This document shows, in pieces, positions 1-6,917 of a stretch of DNA of 11,707 nucleotides; position 1 is the first letter of the stretch; each line of letters starts with the position of its first letter. This stretch comes from an uncultured Selenomonadales bacterium (lineage in GTDB: Bacteria; Bacillota; Negativicutes; Selenomonadales; Selenomonadaceae), in assembly GCA_937915725.1 (NCBI GenBank), contig CALGGV010000026.1, positions 1 to 11,707 of the forward strand. The letters are read 5' to 3'. Made by a program: the position numbers and the translations under genes. The notes below the pieces were generated by a model. It was not told the origin of the DNA and ran no database searches. It saw only the letters and a program-made list of their open reading frames with translations.

Positions 1-78
1 TTTATCGTACACAAAATCGCCCGCCGTTATCAAACTCGGCAAAATCAACCCTGCCGCCAAAAATTTTTTCCAATTCAT
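1..78 (-). CDS. Exported-protein 5' end, left copy (runs off window)
   Basis: This is the start of a minus-strand gene that continues beyond base 1; 26 codons are visible. The start is ATG at 78-76, with GAGG (89-86) seven bases upstream. The peptide begins MNWKKFLAAGLILPSLITAG: a short basic start, a hydrophobic core and small residues, which is a plausible Sec signal peptide, followed by DFVYDK. It differs from the copy at 88-249 by one base in the shared part (Ala8 here, Val8 there). I do not recognise the family. It may be the intact gene of which the 53-residue copy upstream is a partial duplicate, but the rest lies outside the window. Confidence 0.5.
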   Translation of the reverse strand, partial: MNWKKFLAAGLILPSLITAGDFVYDK

Positions 79-87
79 AAATTTACC

Positions 88-249
88 TCAAATTTTTTCT
101 TTGCCGTAAACTTCGGCAACGCCCGTAATACTTAAAATATTTTCAACCTGCAAAACTTCAGCAGAAACTTTTTTATCGTACACAAAATCGCCCGCCGTTA
201 TCAAACTCGGCAAAATCAACCCTGCCACCAAAAATTTTTTCCAATTCAT
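88..249 (-). CDS. Small putative exported protein, 53 aa, tandem copy
   Basis: The ORF runs from ATG (249-247) to TGA (90-88), with GAGG at 260-257 seven bases before the start. Residues 1-20 look like a Sec signal peptide (N-terminal lysines, then a hydrophobic stretch ending near TAG). The remainder, from DFVYDKKVSAEV to the end GVAEVYGKEKI, is a short mixed segment without cysteine or a known motif. The stop TGA overlaps the TGAGG ribosome-binding site of the next copy downstream. It is a tandem duplicate of the 5' end of the gene leaving the window, so it may be a truncated relic rather than a working gene. AIM24 lies 79 bases upstream on the same strand. Function unknown. Confidence 0.45.
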   Translation of the reverse strand: MNWKKFLVAGLILPSLITAGDFVYDKKVSAEVLQVENILSITGVAEVYGKEKI

Positions 250-328
250 AAATTTACCTCAATTAATCATCACTGAAAAAATCGCTGATATTGTCAACAA
301 TTCCGCTTGAGTTATCCTGCCTTGCAAT

Positions 329-1009
329 CTAAGACGCGGGCACCATTGAACGAATCCACGCGGCAAAACTGTCGGGGTTACGCGTTTGAATTAAAACAAT
401 TCCGGGACCTCTGAAACGACAAACTAAGCCTTCACCGGAAGTTATACTTGAAATCCAGCCGCTGGACGCTTTTTCCATTTTGTATTCGGTATAGTCAGTC
501 CACGCCACCAAATGCCCGTTGTCAACAATGTATTCTTCGCCCGCCTCAAGATTTATTGGATGAATAACGCCGTAACTTGAAATGAACACTATTCCCTTGC
601 CGCGTACATTCAAAATAAAAAATCCTTCGCCGCTCAAAAGTCCCTGCGCCAAATTTTGAGTTTTAGTTTCAACCTGTACGCCTTCGGTACTTGCCAAATA
701 TCCGTCTTTTTGAACTCTTAAACCGTACGAGCCGTCCAATTCAATATCCAAAATTCCGCCCGGCAACTGATGACCGATTATAACTTCACCCGCGCCGCGA
801 TTAGCCGCCAATTCTTGAAAAAACATACTTTCGCCGGATAAAAATTTTCTTGCAAGCCCGCTTAAAATTCCGCCTTCCATTTTGCCTTCAACATCAACGG
901 TTGCACTCATTGCGATCATTGCATCAGATTCAGCTTTAATTTTTTCGCCGCGCTGTAATTGAAATTTCACGACAGGAAAAGCCTCAGGGTACAAAATTTC
1001 GTATTTCAT
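329..1009 (-). CDS. AIM24 family protein (TIGR00266-like)
   Basis: This 226-residue protein has the length and overall pattern of the AIM24/TIGR00266 family: a double-stranded beta-helix-like protein rich in glycine turns, with SGEGFF near residues 126-131 and SGEGLVCRFRGPG near 191-203. These echo the early segment SGESMFFQEL (58-67), giving the internal repetition typical of the family. No catalytic residues are known for it; the yeast relative is mitochondrial and the bacterial role is unsettled. There is no signal peptide or membrane segment, so it is probably cytoplasmic. The start is ATG at 1009-1007, with GGAGG at 1021-1017 spaced by seven bases. It lies downstream of prfC on the same strand, separated by a 7-bp repeat block, and probably depends at least partly on readthrough from it. 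Confidence 0.85.
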   Translation of the reverse strand: MKYEILYPEAFPVVKFQLQRGEKIKAESDAMIAMSATVDVEGKMEGGILSGLARKFLSGESMFFQELAANRGAGEVIIGHQLPGGILDIELDGSYGLRVQKDGYLASTEGVQVETKTQNLAQGLLSGEGFFILNVRGKGIVFISSYGVIHPINLEAGEEYIVDNGHLVAWTDYTEYKMEKASSGWISSITSGEGLVCRFRGPGIVLIQTRNPDSFAAWIRSMVPAS

Positions 1010-1027
1010 TTTTAAACCTCCAATTTT

Positions 1028-1048
1028 AAGGATTAAGGGCTAAGGACT
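1028..1048. repeat. Three-unit 7-bp tandem repeat AAGGNNT
   Basis: Three successive heptamers read AAGGATT, AAGGGCT and AAGGACT on the plus strand, with a fixed AAGG/AAGGG core. They sit between the ribosome-binding site of the AIM24 gene and the longer TGCCTNN array. They have the same 7-base period but a different sequence. Confidence 0.75.
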
Positions 1049-1062
1049 AAATGTCTTTCTAC

Positions 1063-1139
1063 TGCCTACTGCCTCTTGCCTAATGCCTCTTGGCTCTTGC
1101 CTAATGCCTATTGCCTCTTGCCTAATGCCTACTGCCTAA
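1063..1139. repeat. Eleven-unit degenerate 7-bp tandem repeat TGCCTNN
   Basis: Eleven consecutive heptamers of the form TGCCTNN (NN = AC, CT, AA or AT; one unit reads TGGCTCT) run without interruption. The last unit contains the TAG stop codon of prfC (1138-1136 on the minus strand). On the transcribed strand the unit reads NNAGGCA, so the mRNA between prfC and AIM24 carries many AGGCA blocks. The array resembles the short heptanucleotide iterations described in some cyanobacteria and other bacteria; no function is evident. Confidence 0.95.
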
Positions 1140-2737
1140 TTTTCAAAAGGTGTTGCACTCATAGAAAGTTTTGGGTTATTTTCACGTATCCAGCCCAACG
1201 CCCATTCATTTTCGACAAGCAGCACGGGATTTTCAATTCTGTCAGTAACAAACATTCCCCTATTTGCGCCGCGCAGGGTTGCAGGTGTAACTTTTTCGCC
1301 GCCTTCAAATTTTAACCAGCGTGCAACTTCAAAAGGTAACATTGTCAGCAAAACGTCAACGCCGTATTCAGCTTTTAATCTGTACTGCAAAACTTCAAAT
1401 TGCAAAGTTCCAACTGTGCCGACAACGTAAGAATCATTTCCCATACCGACGGGATAAAAAAGTTGAATTGCACCTTCTTGCGTCAACTGTTCAATTCCCT
1501 TTGAAAATTGTTTGCGTTTCATTGTATCTTTTGCAGAAACGCGGGCGAATTTTTCCGGCGGGAAAGTTGGAAATTCTTCAAACTTAAATTTGTGCGCGGC
1601 GTCAGTAATTGTATCGCCAATTCCAAAAATCCCGGGGTCAAACAAGCCTACAATATCGCCGGGAAAAGCCTCTTCGATAATTTGCCGCTCCTGTGCGAGG
1701 AATTGTTGCGGCTGTGCAAGTTTTATAATTTTGTTGGAGGGCGCGTGCCAAACTTGCATATTTCTTTCAAATTTCCCTGAACAAATTCTGATAAAAGCTA
1801 ACCTGTCACGGTGCGCGGGATTCATATTCGCTTGAATTTTGAAAACGAACGCAGAAAATTTTTCGTCATTCGGCTCAATAATTCCGTCGTCAGAAAGGCG
1901 CGGAGCGGGTGGCGGAGCAAGTCTCAAATATTCTTCCAAAAAATTCTGTACGCCAAAATTTGTCATTGCACTGCCAAAAAATGTTGGTGTTAAATCGCCC
2001 GCGTCAATTTTTGCCTTGTCGAATTTTTCGCCCGCCTCGTCAAGTAACAGTAAATCATCTTGCAAGGCGTCAAAATTTTCCTGCCCAATTTTTTTAATAA
2101 ATTTTTTATCGTCGGGAGCAAAAATTTCTGAAATTCTTTCGCTTTGCCCGTGCGTTGTATCTTCAGCAAAAAGTTCGGCGCGGTTTTTCTGCCTGTCGTA
2201 AACGCCCAAATATTTACCGTCAACGCCTATTGGAAAATTCATCGGATAAGCACGAATGCCCAAAACATTTTCCACTTCGTCAAGTAAATCAAGCGGAATT
2301 TTGCCGTATCTGTCCAATTTATTTATGAAAGTGAAAATAGGAATGCGTCGCTCCCTGCAAACTTTAAAAAGTTTTTTAGTTTGAGCCTCAACGCCTTTTG
2401 CCGCGTCAAGTACCATAACCGCGCTATCAACCGCCATTAATGTTCGATATGTATCTTCAGAAAAATCTTGGTGTCCCGGCGTGTCCAAAATATTTATCCT
2501 ACAGCCGCCGTAGTCAAACTGAAGTACTGAACTTGTAACTGAAATACCGCGCTGCTTTTCAATTTCCATCCAATCTGAAACAGCATGACGTTGAGTTTTT
2601 CTGGATTTAATGGAGCCCGCCAAATGAATTGCGCCGCCGTAAAGTAAAAGTTTTTCTGTCAAAGTTGTTTTGCCGGCGTCCGGATGTGAAATTATTGCGA
2701 ACGTCCGGCGTTTTGATATTTCTTCGGTTAATGTCAT
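1136..2737 (-). CDS. prfC: Peptide chain release factor 3 (RF-3)
   Basis: RF3 is a translational GTPase that removes RF1/RF2 from the ribosome after peptide release. The 533 residues match the usual length (about 530). The G domain comes first: P-loop SHPDAGKTT at 17-25, the switch I region GISVTSSVLQF at 64-74, DTPGH at 85-89 and NKLD at 139-142. EF-Tu-like domain II and the RF3 C-terminal domain follow (VGTLQFEVLQYRLKAEYGV is a typical segment). The start is ATG at 2737-2735, with GAGG (2749-2746) eight bases upstream and a promoter further up. The stop lies within the TGCCTNN repeat array. No disruption is seen. Confidence 0.97.
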   Translation of the reverse strand: MTLTEEISKRRTFAIISHPDAGKTTLTEKLLLYGGAIHLAGSIKSRKTQRHAVSDWMEIEKQRGISVTSSVLQFDYGGCRINILDTPGHQDFSEDTYRTLMAVDSAVMVLDAAKGVEAQTKKLFKVCRERRIPIFTFINKLDRYGKIPLDLLDEVENVLGIRAYPMNFPIGVDGKYLGVYDRQKNRAELFAEDTTHGQSERISEIFAPDDKKFIKKIGQENFDALQDDLLLLDEAGEKFDKAKIDAGDLTPTFFGSAMTNFGVQNFLEEYLRLAPPPAPRLSDDGIIEPNDEKFSAFVFKIQANMNPAHRDRLAFIRICSGKFERNMQVWHAPSNKIIKLAQPQQFLAQERQIIEEAFPGDIVGLFDPGIFGIGDTITDAAHKFKFEEFPTFPPEKFARVSAKDTMKRKQFSKGIEQLTQEGAIQLFYPVGMGNDSYVVGTVGTLQFEVLQYRLKAEYGVDVLLTMLPFEVARWLKFEGGEKVTPATLRGANRGMFVTDRIENPVLLVENEWALGWIRENNPKLSMSATPFEN

Positions 2738-2775
2738 TTACAACACCTCGCGCAGGTTTTAAAATATTTCAGTTA

Positions 2776-2804
2776 ATGATAACAGCAAAAAAATTTTATT
2801 ACAA
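2776..2804 (-). promoter_or_regulatory. Predicted sigma-70 promoter of prfC
   Basis: On the minus strand TTGTAA (2804-2799) is followed after 17 bases by TATCAT (2781-2776). The implied transcript starts near 2769 and gives a leader of about 30 bases before the prfC ATG. This is inferred from the consensus only. Confidence 0.55.
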
Positions 2805-2859
2805 GATTTTTTTAACGGTTAAAGTTTGTTTACAAGTTTAAAATATTTTTATCTTAAAT

Positions 2860-2891
2860 ATACTTTTCTTTGTCTTGTCAAAGAAAAGTAT
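2860..2891. repeat. Perfect 13-bp inverted repeat (hairpin)
   Basis: ATACTTTTCTTTG (2860-2872) and CAAAGAAAAGTAT (2879-2891) are perfect reverse complements around a 6-base loop, TCTTGT. The hairpin lies between the divergently transcribed prfC and MATE genes, where no terminator is needed, and no U-run follows. It directly precedes the larger structured element at 2911-3024 and may be part of the same dispersed repeat. Confidence 0.8.
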
Positions 2892-2910
2892 CAAAAGAAA
2901 GACGCTTTAA

Positions 2911-3024
2911 CCGAAATTTGTAAGTAGGTGTGTCCGCTGAAATCGCATCACGCGATTTGCGCGGACAGGGCGCACATCCTGTGCGCCGCCACTTTCTATT
3001 TGTAAACATTTTTTGAAATTTCGG
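2911..3024. ncRNA. Compact four-helix inverted-repeat element (candidate structured RNA or REP-like repeat)
   Basis: Four nested or adjacent helices can be drawn. P1 pairs CCGAAATTT (2911-2919) with AAATTTCGG (3016-3024). P2 pairs AAGTaGGT (2922-2929, one bulged A) with GCCACTT (2988-2994), including one G-U pair. P3 is 2931-2967: TGTCCGC/GCGGACA and AAATCGC/GCGATTT separated by a 2x2 internal loop. P4 is GGCGCACA/TGTGCGCC (2969-2987) with a 3-base loop. P2 closes a three-way junction with single-base linkers at 2930 and 2968. The GC-rich stems stand out from the AT-rich surroundings. The element lies upstream of the MATE start, so a leader RNA is possible; a REP-like dispersed DNA repeat is equally possible. 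I recognise no known riboswitch consensus. Confidence 0.5.
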
Positions 3025-3152
3025 CAAATCTTGAAAATTTTGGGGGTAAAAATTTTTTCTGATACCAATTTACCTAAAAAAGTTTCAAGGCGGGTTGTCG
3101 TGGATATTTTAGCCCGTTTTGGCGATGTTTAAATTACTTGGAGAAAATTAAA

Positions 3153-4505
3153 ATGGCAGAATCAAAAAAATTTTCGACAGATTTTACAGAAGGCAGCGTA
3201 CCGCGCCAACTAATAAAATTTGCAATTCCGCTGTACCTGTCAAACATTTTGCAGATTGTTTACAATGTGGTTGATATGGTAATTGTCGGACAAGTTTTGG
3301 GAAGTGTCGGACTTTCGGCGGTTGCTATTGGCGGCGACGTTACAACTTTTCTAACTTTTTTTTCAATGGGATTTTCCGGCGCGGGACAAGTTATCATTGC
3401 GCAACTTTTGGGAGCGAAAAAGTCTCAAGCACTCGGAAGATTTATTGGAAATATGGCAAGCTTTTTATTTGCGGGCGCGTTAATTTTATCTGTAATATTT
3501 TTAAACCTGCGCGAAGAAATTTTAGAATTAATGAATACGCCTGCAGAATCTTTTGAAGAGGCGTTATCCTATGCAACAGTTACAATCAGCGGGATAATTT
3601 TTATTTACGGTTATAATGCGGTAAGTTCAATTTTGCGCGGCTTAGGCGATTCAAAACACCCGTTCATATTTATCAGCATTGCGGCGGCGTTGAATGTTTT
3701 GCTGGACGTGGCGTTTGTAATTTTTTTGGAAATGGGAGCGAAAGGCGCGGCTCTTGCAACGGTTATTAGTCAAGGAACAAGTTTTATCAGTTGCGTAATT
3801 TTTTTATACAGGCGTCGCGCAGATTTAGGATTTGAAATTTCGGCGAAAGATTTTTTCACGCCGGACAGAGAACTTTTGACAAAATTTATAAAATTGGGAC
3901 TTCCAATGGCAATTAAAAGCGCGTCAATTCACATTTCAAAAATTTTTGTAAGTTCGTGGATAAATTCATTTGGCGTAGTAGTTTCAGCATTTGCGGGAGT
4001 TGCAAACAAAGTTAATAGCGTGGCAATGTTACTTTCAAACGCCTTGACAATGGCGGGCTCGTCAATGGTCGGGCAAAATATCGGCGCAAAAAAATTTGAG
4101 CGCGTCACAAAAATTTTGCAGGTAATGTTTACAATCACTTTAACGATTTCAAGTTTAATGGCAGTTGCAATTTATATTTTTCCGGCTGAAATTTTCGGCG
4201 TCTTTACAGATGATGAAAAAGTTATCGCCGTAGGAATGGAATATTTGCCAATAGCGGTTTTAATGTTTTTCGGCAGTGCTTGCCGTTCACCAATGGGGGC
4301 TTTAATAAATGGCAGCGGCAACACGGCGGCGAATTTTTTAACCGCGCTTTTTGACGGGATAATTTTGAGAATTGGACTTTCAATATTTTTTGGCTTAACA
4401 TTGGAAATGGGATATTTGGGATTTTGGCTGGGCGATGCACTCGCAGGATTTACGCCGCTAGTTATCGGCGCGGTACTTTATTTTTCCGGAAAATGGAAGA
4501 TTTAA
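3153..4505 (+). CDS. MATE family efflux transporter
   Basis: This 450-residue integral membrane protein belongs to the MATE (multidrug and toxic compound extrusion) family, cation-coupled exporters with 12 transmembrane helices in two similar six-helix bundles. The N-terminal half carries the familiar start VPRQLIKFAIPLYLSNILQ followed by VDMVIVGQVLG (first bundle); a second related start is KFIKLGLPMAIKSASIHISK (second bundle). Hydrophobic segments alternate with short loops throughout and the length is normal. The ATG at 3153 is chosen because GGAG (3139-3142) lies ten bases before it; an upstream TTG at 3138 overlaps that site. rsmE follows 72 bases later and may be co-transcribed. Substrate cannot be deduced. 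Confidence 0.93.
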   Translation: MAESKKFSTDFTEGSVPRQLIKFAIPLYLSNILQIVYNVVDMVIVGQVLGSVGLSAVAIGGDVTTFLTFFSMGFSGAGQVIIAQLLGAKKSQALGRFIGNMASFLFAGALILSVIFLNLREEILELMNTPAESFEEALSYATVTISGIIFIYGYNAVSSILRGLGDSKHPFIFISIAAALNVLLDVAFVIFLEMGAKGAALATVISQGTSFISCVIFLYRRRADLGFEISAKDFFTPDRELLTKFIKLGLPMAIKSASIHISKIFVSSWINSFGVVVSAFAGVANKVNSVAMLLSNALTMAGSSMVGQNIGAKKFERVTKILQVMFTITLTISSLMAVAIYIFPAEIFGVFTDDEKVIAVGMEYLPIAVLMFFGSACRSPMGALINGSGNTAANFLTALFDGIILRIGLSIFFGLTLEMGYLGFWLGDALAGFTPLVIGAVLYFSGKWKI

Positions 4506-4577
4506 CTTTGCAAAACTGAAGGATAAGTTTACATTTTCACGAATAATAAGAAAAAAGTTGCGAAGGGCGGATAAAGT

Positions 4578-5348
4578 ATGAAGAGGATTTTTTTGGAAAA
4601 ACTTTCTGAAAATGTAGAAATAACCGGCAAGGATGCTAATCATTTGGCTAATTCATTGCGCGCCAAAAAGGGCGATAAAATCATTGCCGTTGATAAATTC
4701 GGCAACACGGCAACGCTTGAACTTACAGATTTTGATTCAGAAAAAATTTATGCAAAATGTATAAGCGAAATTAAACCCGCTGAAACTTTAAAAAAATTTA
4801 TAACGTTGGCGGATTGTTTACCTAAACAAAATAAATTTGATACGATCGTTGAAAAAGCAACCGAATTGGGCGTTGACAAATTGGAACCGTTAATTTCTGA
4901 TAGAACTATTGCACGCCCGGGAAATTTCCGCGCAAAAACAAAATTGGAACGTTGGAACCGTATCGCAAAAGAAACCGCCGAACAATGCGCCCGTGATACT
5001 TTGCCGGAAATTGGCAACATTCAAGAAATTTCAGATTGGCTCCAAAAAATTGCACCGACTCTCGGCAAATTTGAAAACGGAAAATTTAACGGTAAAGGCG
5101 CACTGCTTTTATTCTGCTACGAAAAAGAAACTGAAGATAATCTTGCAGAAATTCTTTACAAATATAAAAATTTCGACGGCGATAAAAATATTGTAATTTT
5201 AATTGGACCGGAAGGCGGCTTTTCAGAACGTGAAGTTAGAGAAATAAAAAATTGCGGCGGCGTCAGTGTTTCACTCGGAAAAACTGTTTTGAAAACCGAC
5301 ACGGCGGCAATTTCTGCGCTTGCCATTGTCCAATATGAATTGTGTTAA
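4578..5348 (+). CDS. rsmE: 16S rRNA (uracil1498-N3)-methyltransferase
   Basis: RsmE uses S-adenosylmethionine to methylate N3 of U1498 in helix 44 of 16S rRNA. The protein has 256 residues (family about 240-255): an N-terminal PUA-like beta domain (about 1-70, with HLANSLRAKKGD) and a C-terminal SPOUT knot domain. Diagnostic segments are EKATELGVDKLEPL near 92-105, QCARDTLPEI near 137-146, LIGPEGGFSEREV at 208-220 and LGKTVLKTDTAAISAL at 233-248, which form the SAM-binding knot. The start is ATG with a weak purine-rich site (AAGGGCGG) upstream. It lies 72 bases after the MATE gene on the same strand and probably shares its transcript. Confidence 0.95.
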   Translation: MKRIFLEKLSENVEITGKDANHLANSLRAKKGDKIIAVDKFGNTATLELTDFDSEKIYAKCISEIKPAETLKKFITLADCLPKQNKFDTIVEKATELGVDKLEPLISDRTIARPGNFRAKTKLERWNRIAKETAEQCARDTLPEIGNIQEISDWLQKIAPTLGKFENGKFNGKGALLLFCYEKETEDNLAEILYKYKNFDGDKNIVILIGPEGGFSEREVREIKNCGGVSVSLGKTVLKTDTAAISALAIVQYELC

Positions 5349-5601
5349 TTAGAAATTTTAATTTTTACCGTGATTTAAATTCAAGCGGAAAATACAAGGC
5401 GATATAGCCTTTGCGCGTCAGCAAGTTCCTTTTCTTTTTTCCAAGTTAATTTTTTCAGTTTGTATTATTGAAAATAAATTTTTTATTATCTTAGAAAAAT
5501 CGTATCTGTTGTTCTGGTAATTTTGCCTCGTTTCGCCCCAAAGGGCAGGAGGCTTTCGCTTTTTTGAAAGTTTGAATATAAAAAAACGCCTTAAAATGCA
5601 A
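5349..5601. other. Intergenic region, no gene seen
   Basis: Between rsmE and ahcY (convergent genes) I see no credible coding sequence. A small minus-strand open frame at 5418-5612 has low-complexity, lysine-rich content and no good start site. A weak 5-bp hairpin (AAGGC/GCCTT, 5396-5411) has no U-run. The only strong structures are the two terminators listed separately. Confidence 0.7.
5525..5565 (+). terminator. Probable rho-independent terminator of the MATE-rsmE unit
   Basis: GCCTC (5525-5529) pairs with GAGGC (5549-5553), enclosing GCCC/GGGC (5535-5538/5543-5546) with a CAAA loop. After TTTCGC a run of six T follows (5560-5565). It lies about 180 bases beyond the rsmE stop, which is far for a terminator, so an intergenic palindromic repeat is an alternative. 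Confidence 0.5.
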
Positions 5602-5641
5602 AAAGCCTGCAAGCCAAATTTTCATCGAACTTACAGGCTTT
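5602..5641 (-). terminator. Terminator of ahcY
   Basis: AAAGCCTG (5602-5609) pairs with CAGGCTTT (5634-5641), and after a single mismatch AAG (5611-5613) pairs with CTT (5630-5632). Read on the minus strand the stem lies just after the ahcY stop codon and ends in a run of T, so it fits rho-independent termination of ahcY. It could also act on the plus strand. Confidence 0.7.
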
Positions 5642-5664
5642 CTTTATCAAATCATCATTTTTTA

Positions 5665-6903
5665 TTAAAGCCCCAAATAGGCGCGTTGTTCGTCTGTCAA
5701 AGTATCAATTTTTACGCCAATTGAATCAAGCTTAATTTCGGCAATTTTGGTATTGATTTCTTCGGGCATAAGATAAACTTTGTTTGAAAGTTTTTTATGA
5801 TTGTGAAGGATATGTGCACAGCTGAAAAATTGTACAGCAAAACTTAAATCCATAATTTCTGCAGGATGTCCATCGCCGGACGCAAGATTTACAAGCCTTC
5901 CTTCTGCCAATAAATAAATTTTTCGCCCATCTTTCTGTAAAAATTCTTCGATATTGTGTCTAACTGTTTTTCTGCTGATTGAAATTTTTTCAAGTTGCGG
6001 AATATTAATTTCAACGTCAAAATGACCGCTGTTGGCAAGTACCGCGCCGTTTTTCATAACTGCGAAATGTTCAGCCGTGATAACGTCTTTATCGCCGGTA
6101 AGTGTCAAGAAAATATCGCCGACTTTAGCCGCCTCACTCATTGGCATAACGCGGAAACCGTCAAAAACCGCCTCAATCGCCTTAATAGGATCTACTTCAG
6201 TAACAATAACATTTGCGCCGAGCCCTTTTGCACGCATTGCGCCGCCCTTGCCACACCAACCGTAACCCGCAATAACTACATTTTTTCCGGCAACAACCAA
6301 ATTTGTAGTGCGCATAATCCCGTCCCAAGTTGATTGTCCCGTACCGTAGCGATTATCAAACAAATATTTGCAGTAAGCGTCATTTGCCGCAATCATTGGA
6401 AAGGTCAATTCGCCGCGCTTTTCAAGGGCGCGTAACCTGTAAACGCCGGTTGTTGTTTCTTCACTGCCACCCAAAATTTTTGGAATTATTTCACGGTGTT
6501 TAGTCAAAAGTAAATTTACAAAATCGCCGCCGTCGTCAATAAAAATATCCGGCTCAAATTCAATGGCGCGTTCAATAAAATTATCGTACTCTTCAGCCGT
6601 GCAAGCATGTTTGGCAAAAACTGTAACGCCGTCTTCGACAAGCGCGGCGGCAACGTCATCTTGAGTTGAAAGTGGGTTGCAACCGGTTAAAACAACTTTC
6701 GCGCCAGCCGCTTTAAAAACTTCAGCCATATAAGCGGTTTTTGCCTCTACGTGCAACGCCATTGAAATTTTTTTACCGGCAAAAGGTTTACTCTGCGAAA
6801 ATTCTTTTTCTATCGCCGCCATTACCGGCATAAAATTTTTTACCCAATTAATTTTATCGTGTCCACTCTGCGCGAGCGTCATATCTTTTACGATTGAATT
6901 CAA
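5665..6903 (-). CDS. ahcY: S-adenosylhomocysteinase (adenosylhomocysteine hydrolase)
   Basis: AhcY cleaves S-adenosylhomocysteine, the product of SAM-dependent methylation, into homocysteine and adenosine with tightly bound NAD. The 412 residues show the family's landmarks: HVEAKTA at 51-57, DDGGD at 123-127, EETTTGV at 148-154, the catalytic-site stretch around Lys179 and FDNRYG (182-187), and the NAD-binding GYGWCGKG at 213-220 with Glu236 at the end of the next strand. This is the short form, lacking the roughly 40-residue insert and the C-terminal Lys/Tyr tail of the longer type; it ends EQRAYLGL. The start is TTG at 6903-6901, with AAAGGAA (6917-6911) seven bases upstream; an in-frame ATG at codon 8 is less well placed. 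The TPR gene stops 14 bases upstream, so the two form an operon. Confidence 0.95.
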   Translation of the reverse strand: MNSIVKDMTLAQSGHDKINWVKNFMPVMAAIEKEFSQSKPFAGKKISMALHVEAKTAYMAEVFKAAGAKVVLTGCNPLSTQDDVAAALVEDGVTVFAKHACTAEEYDNFIERAIEFEPDIFIDDGGDFVNLLLTKHREIIPKILGGSEETTTGVYRLRALEKRGELTFPMIAANDAYCKYLFDNRYGTGQSTWDGIMRTTNLVVAGKNVVIAGYGWCGKGGAMRAKGLGANVIVTEVDPIKAIEAVFDGFRVMPMSEAAKVGDIFLTLTGDKDVITAEHFAVMKNGAVLANSGHFDVEINIPQLEKISISRKTVRHNIEEFLQKDGRKIYLLAEGRLVNLASGDGHPAEIMDLSFAVQFFSCAHILHNHKKLSNKVYLMPEEINTKIAEIKLDSIGVKIDTLTDEQRAYLGL

Positions 6904-6917
6904 AATAATCTTCCTTT

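Larger units (their letters stand above)
1..262 (-). repeat. 171-bp-period direct repeat of a gene 5' end
   Basis: Bases 1-91 match 172-262 with one mismatch (G56 against A227), at an offset of 171 bp. The repeated part covers the ribosome-binding site, the ATG and about 26 codons including the signal peptide. The left edge of the repeat is not visible because it reaches base 1, so further homology or further copies may lie outside. Confidence 0.9.

Noticed and set aside
265..297. Promoter for the small left-end genes from TTGACA (297-292, minus strand)
   Set aside because: The -35 is perfect, but no acceptable -10 lies 16-18 bases downstream, so I did not list it.
1063..1139. Repeat array as a possible CRISPR
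   Set aside because: Units are 7 bases without spacers; this is a microsatellite-like tandem array.
1076..2201. Several plus-strand open frames opposite prfC (for example 1321-1587, 1512-1835 and 1839-2201)
   Set aside because: They lie within the well-supported prfC gene on the other strand, lack good ribosome-binding sites and have composition typical of antisense shadows.
3138..3152. TTG at 3138 as the MATE start
   Set aside because: It overlaps the GGAG that serves as the ribosome-binding site for ATG 3153 and has no site of its own.
5418..5612. 64-residue minus-strand open frame between rsmE and ahcY
   Set aside because: It overlaps two terminator hairpins, has no good ribosome-binding site, and its composition looks like translated intergenic sequence.
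5995..6333. Plus-strand open frames within ahcY
   Set aside because: These are shadows of the ahcY coding sequence with no initiation signals.
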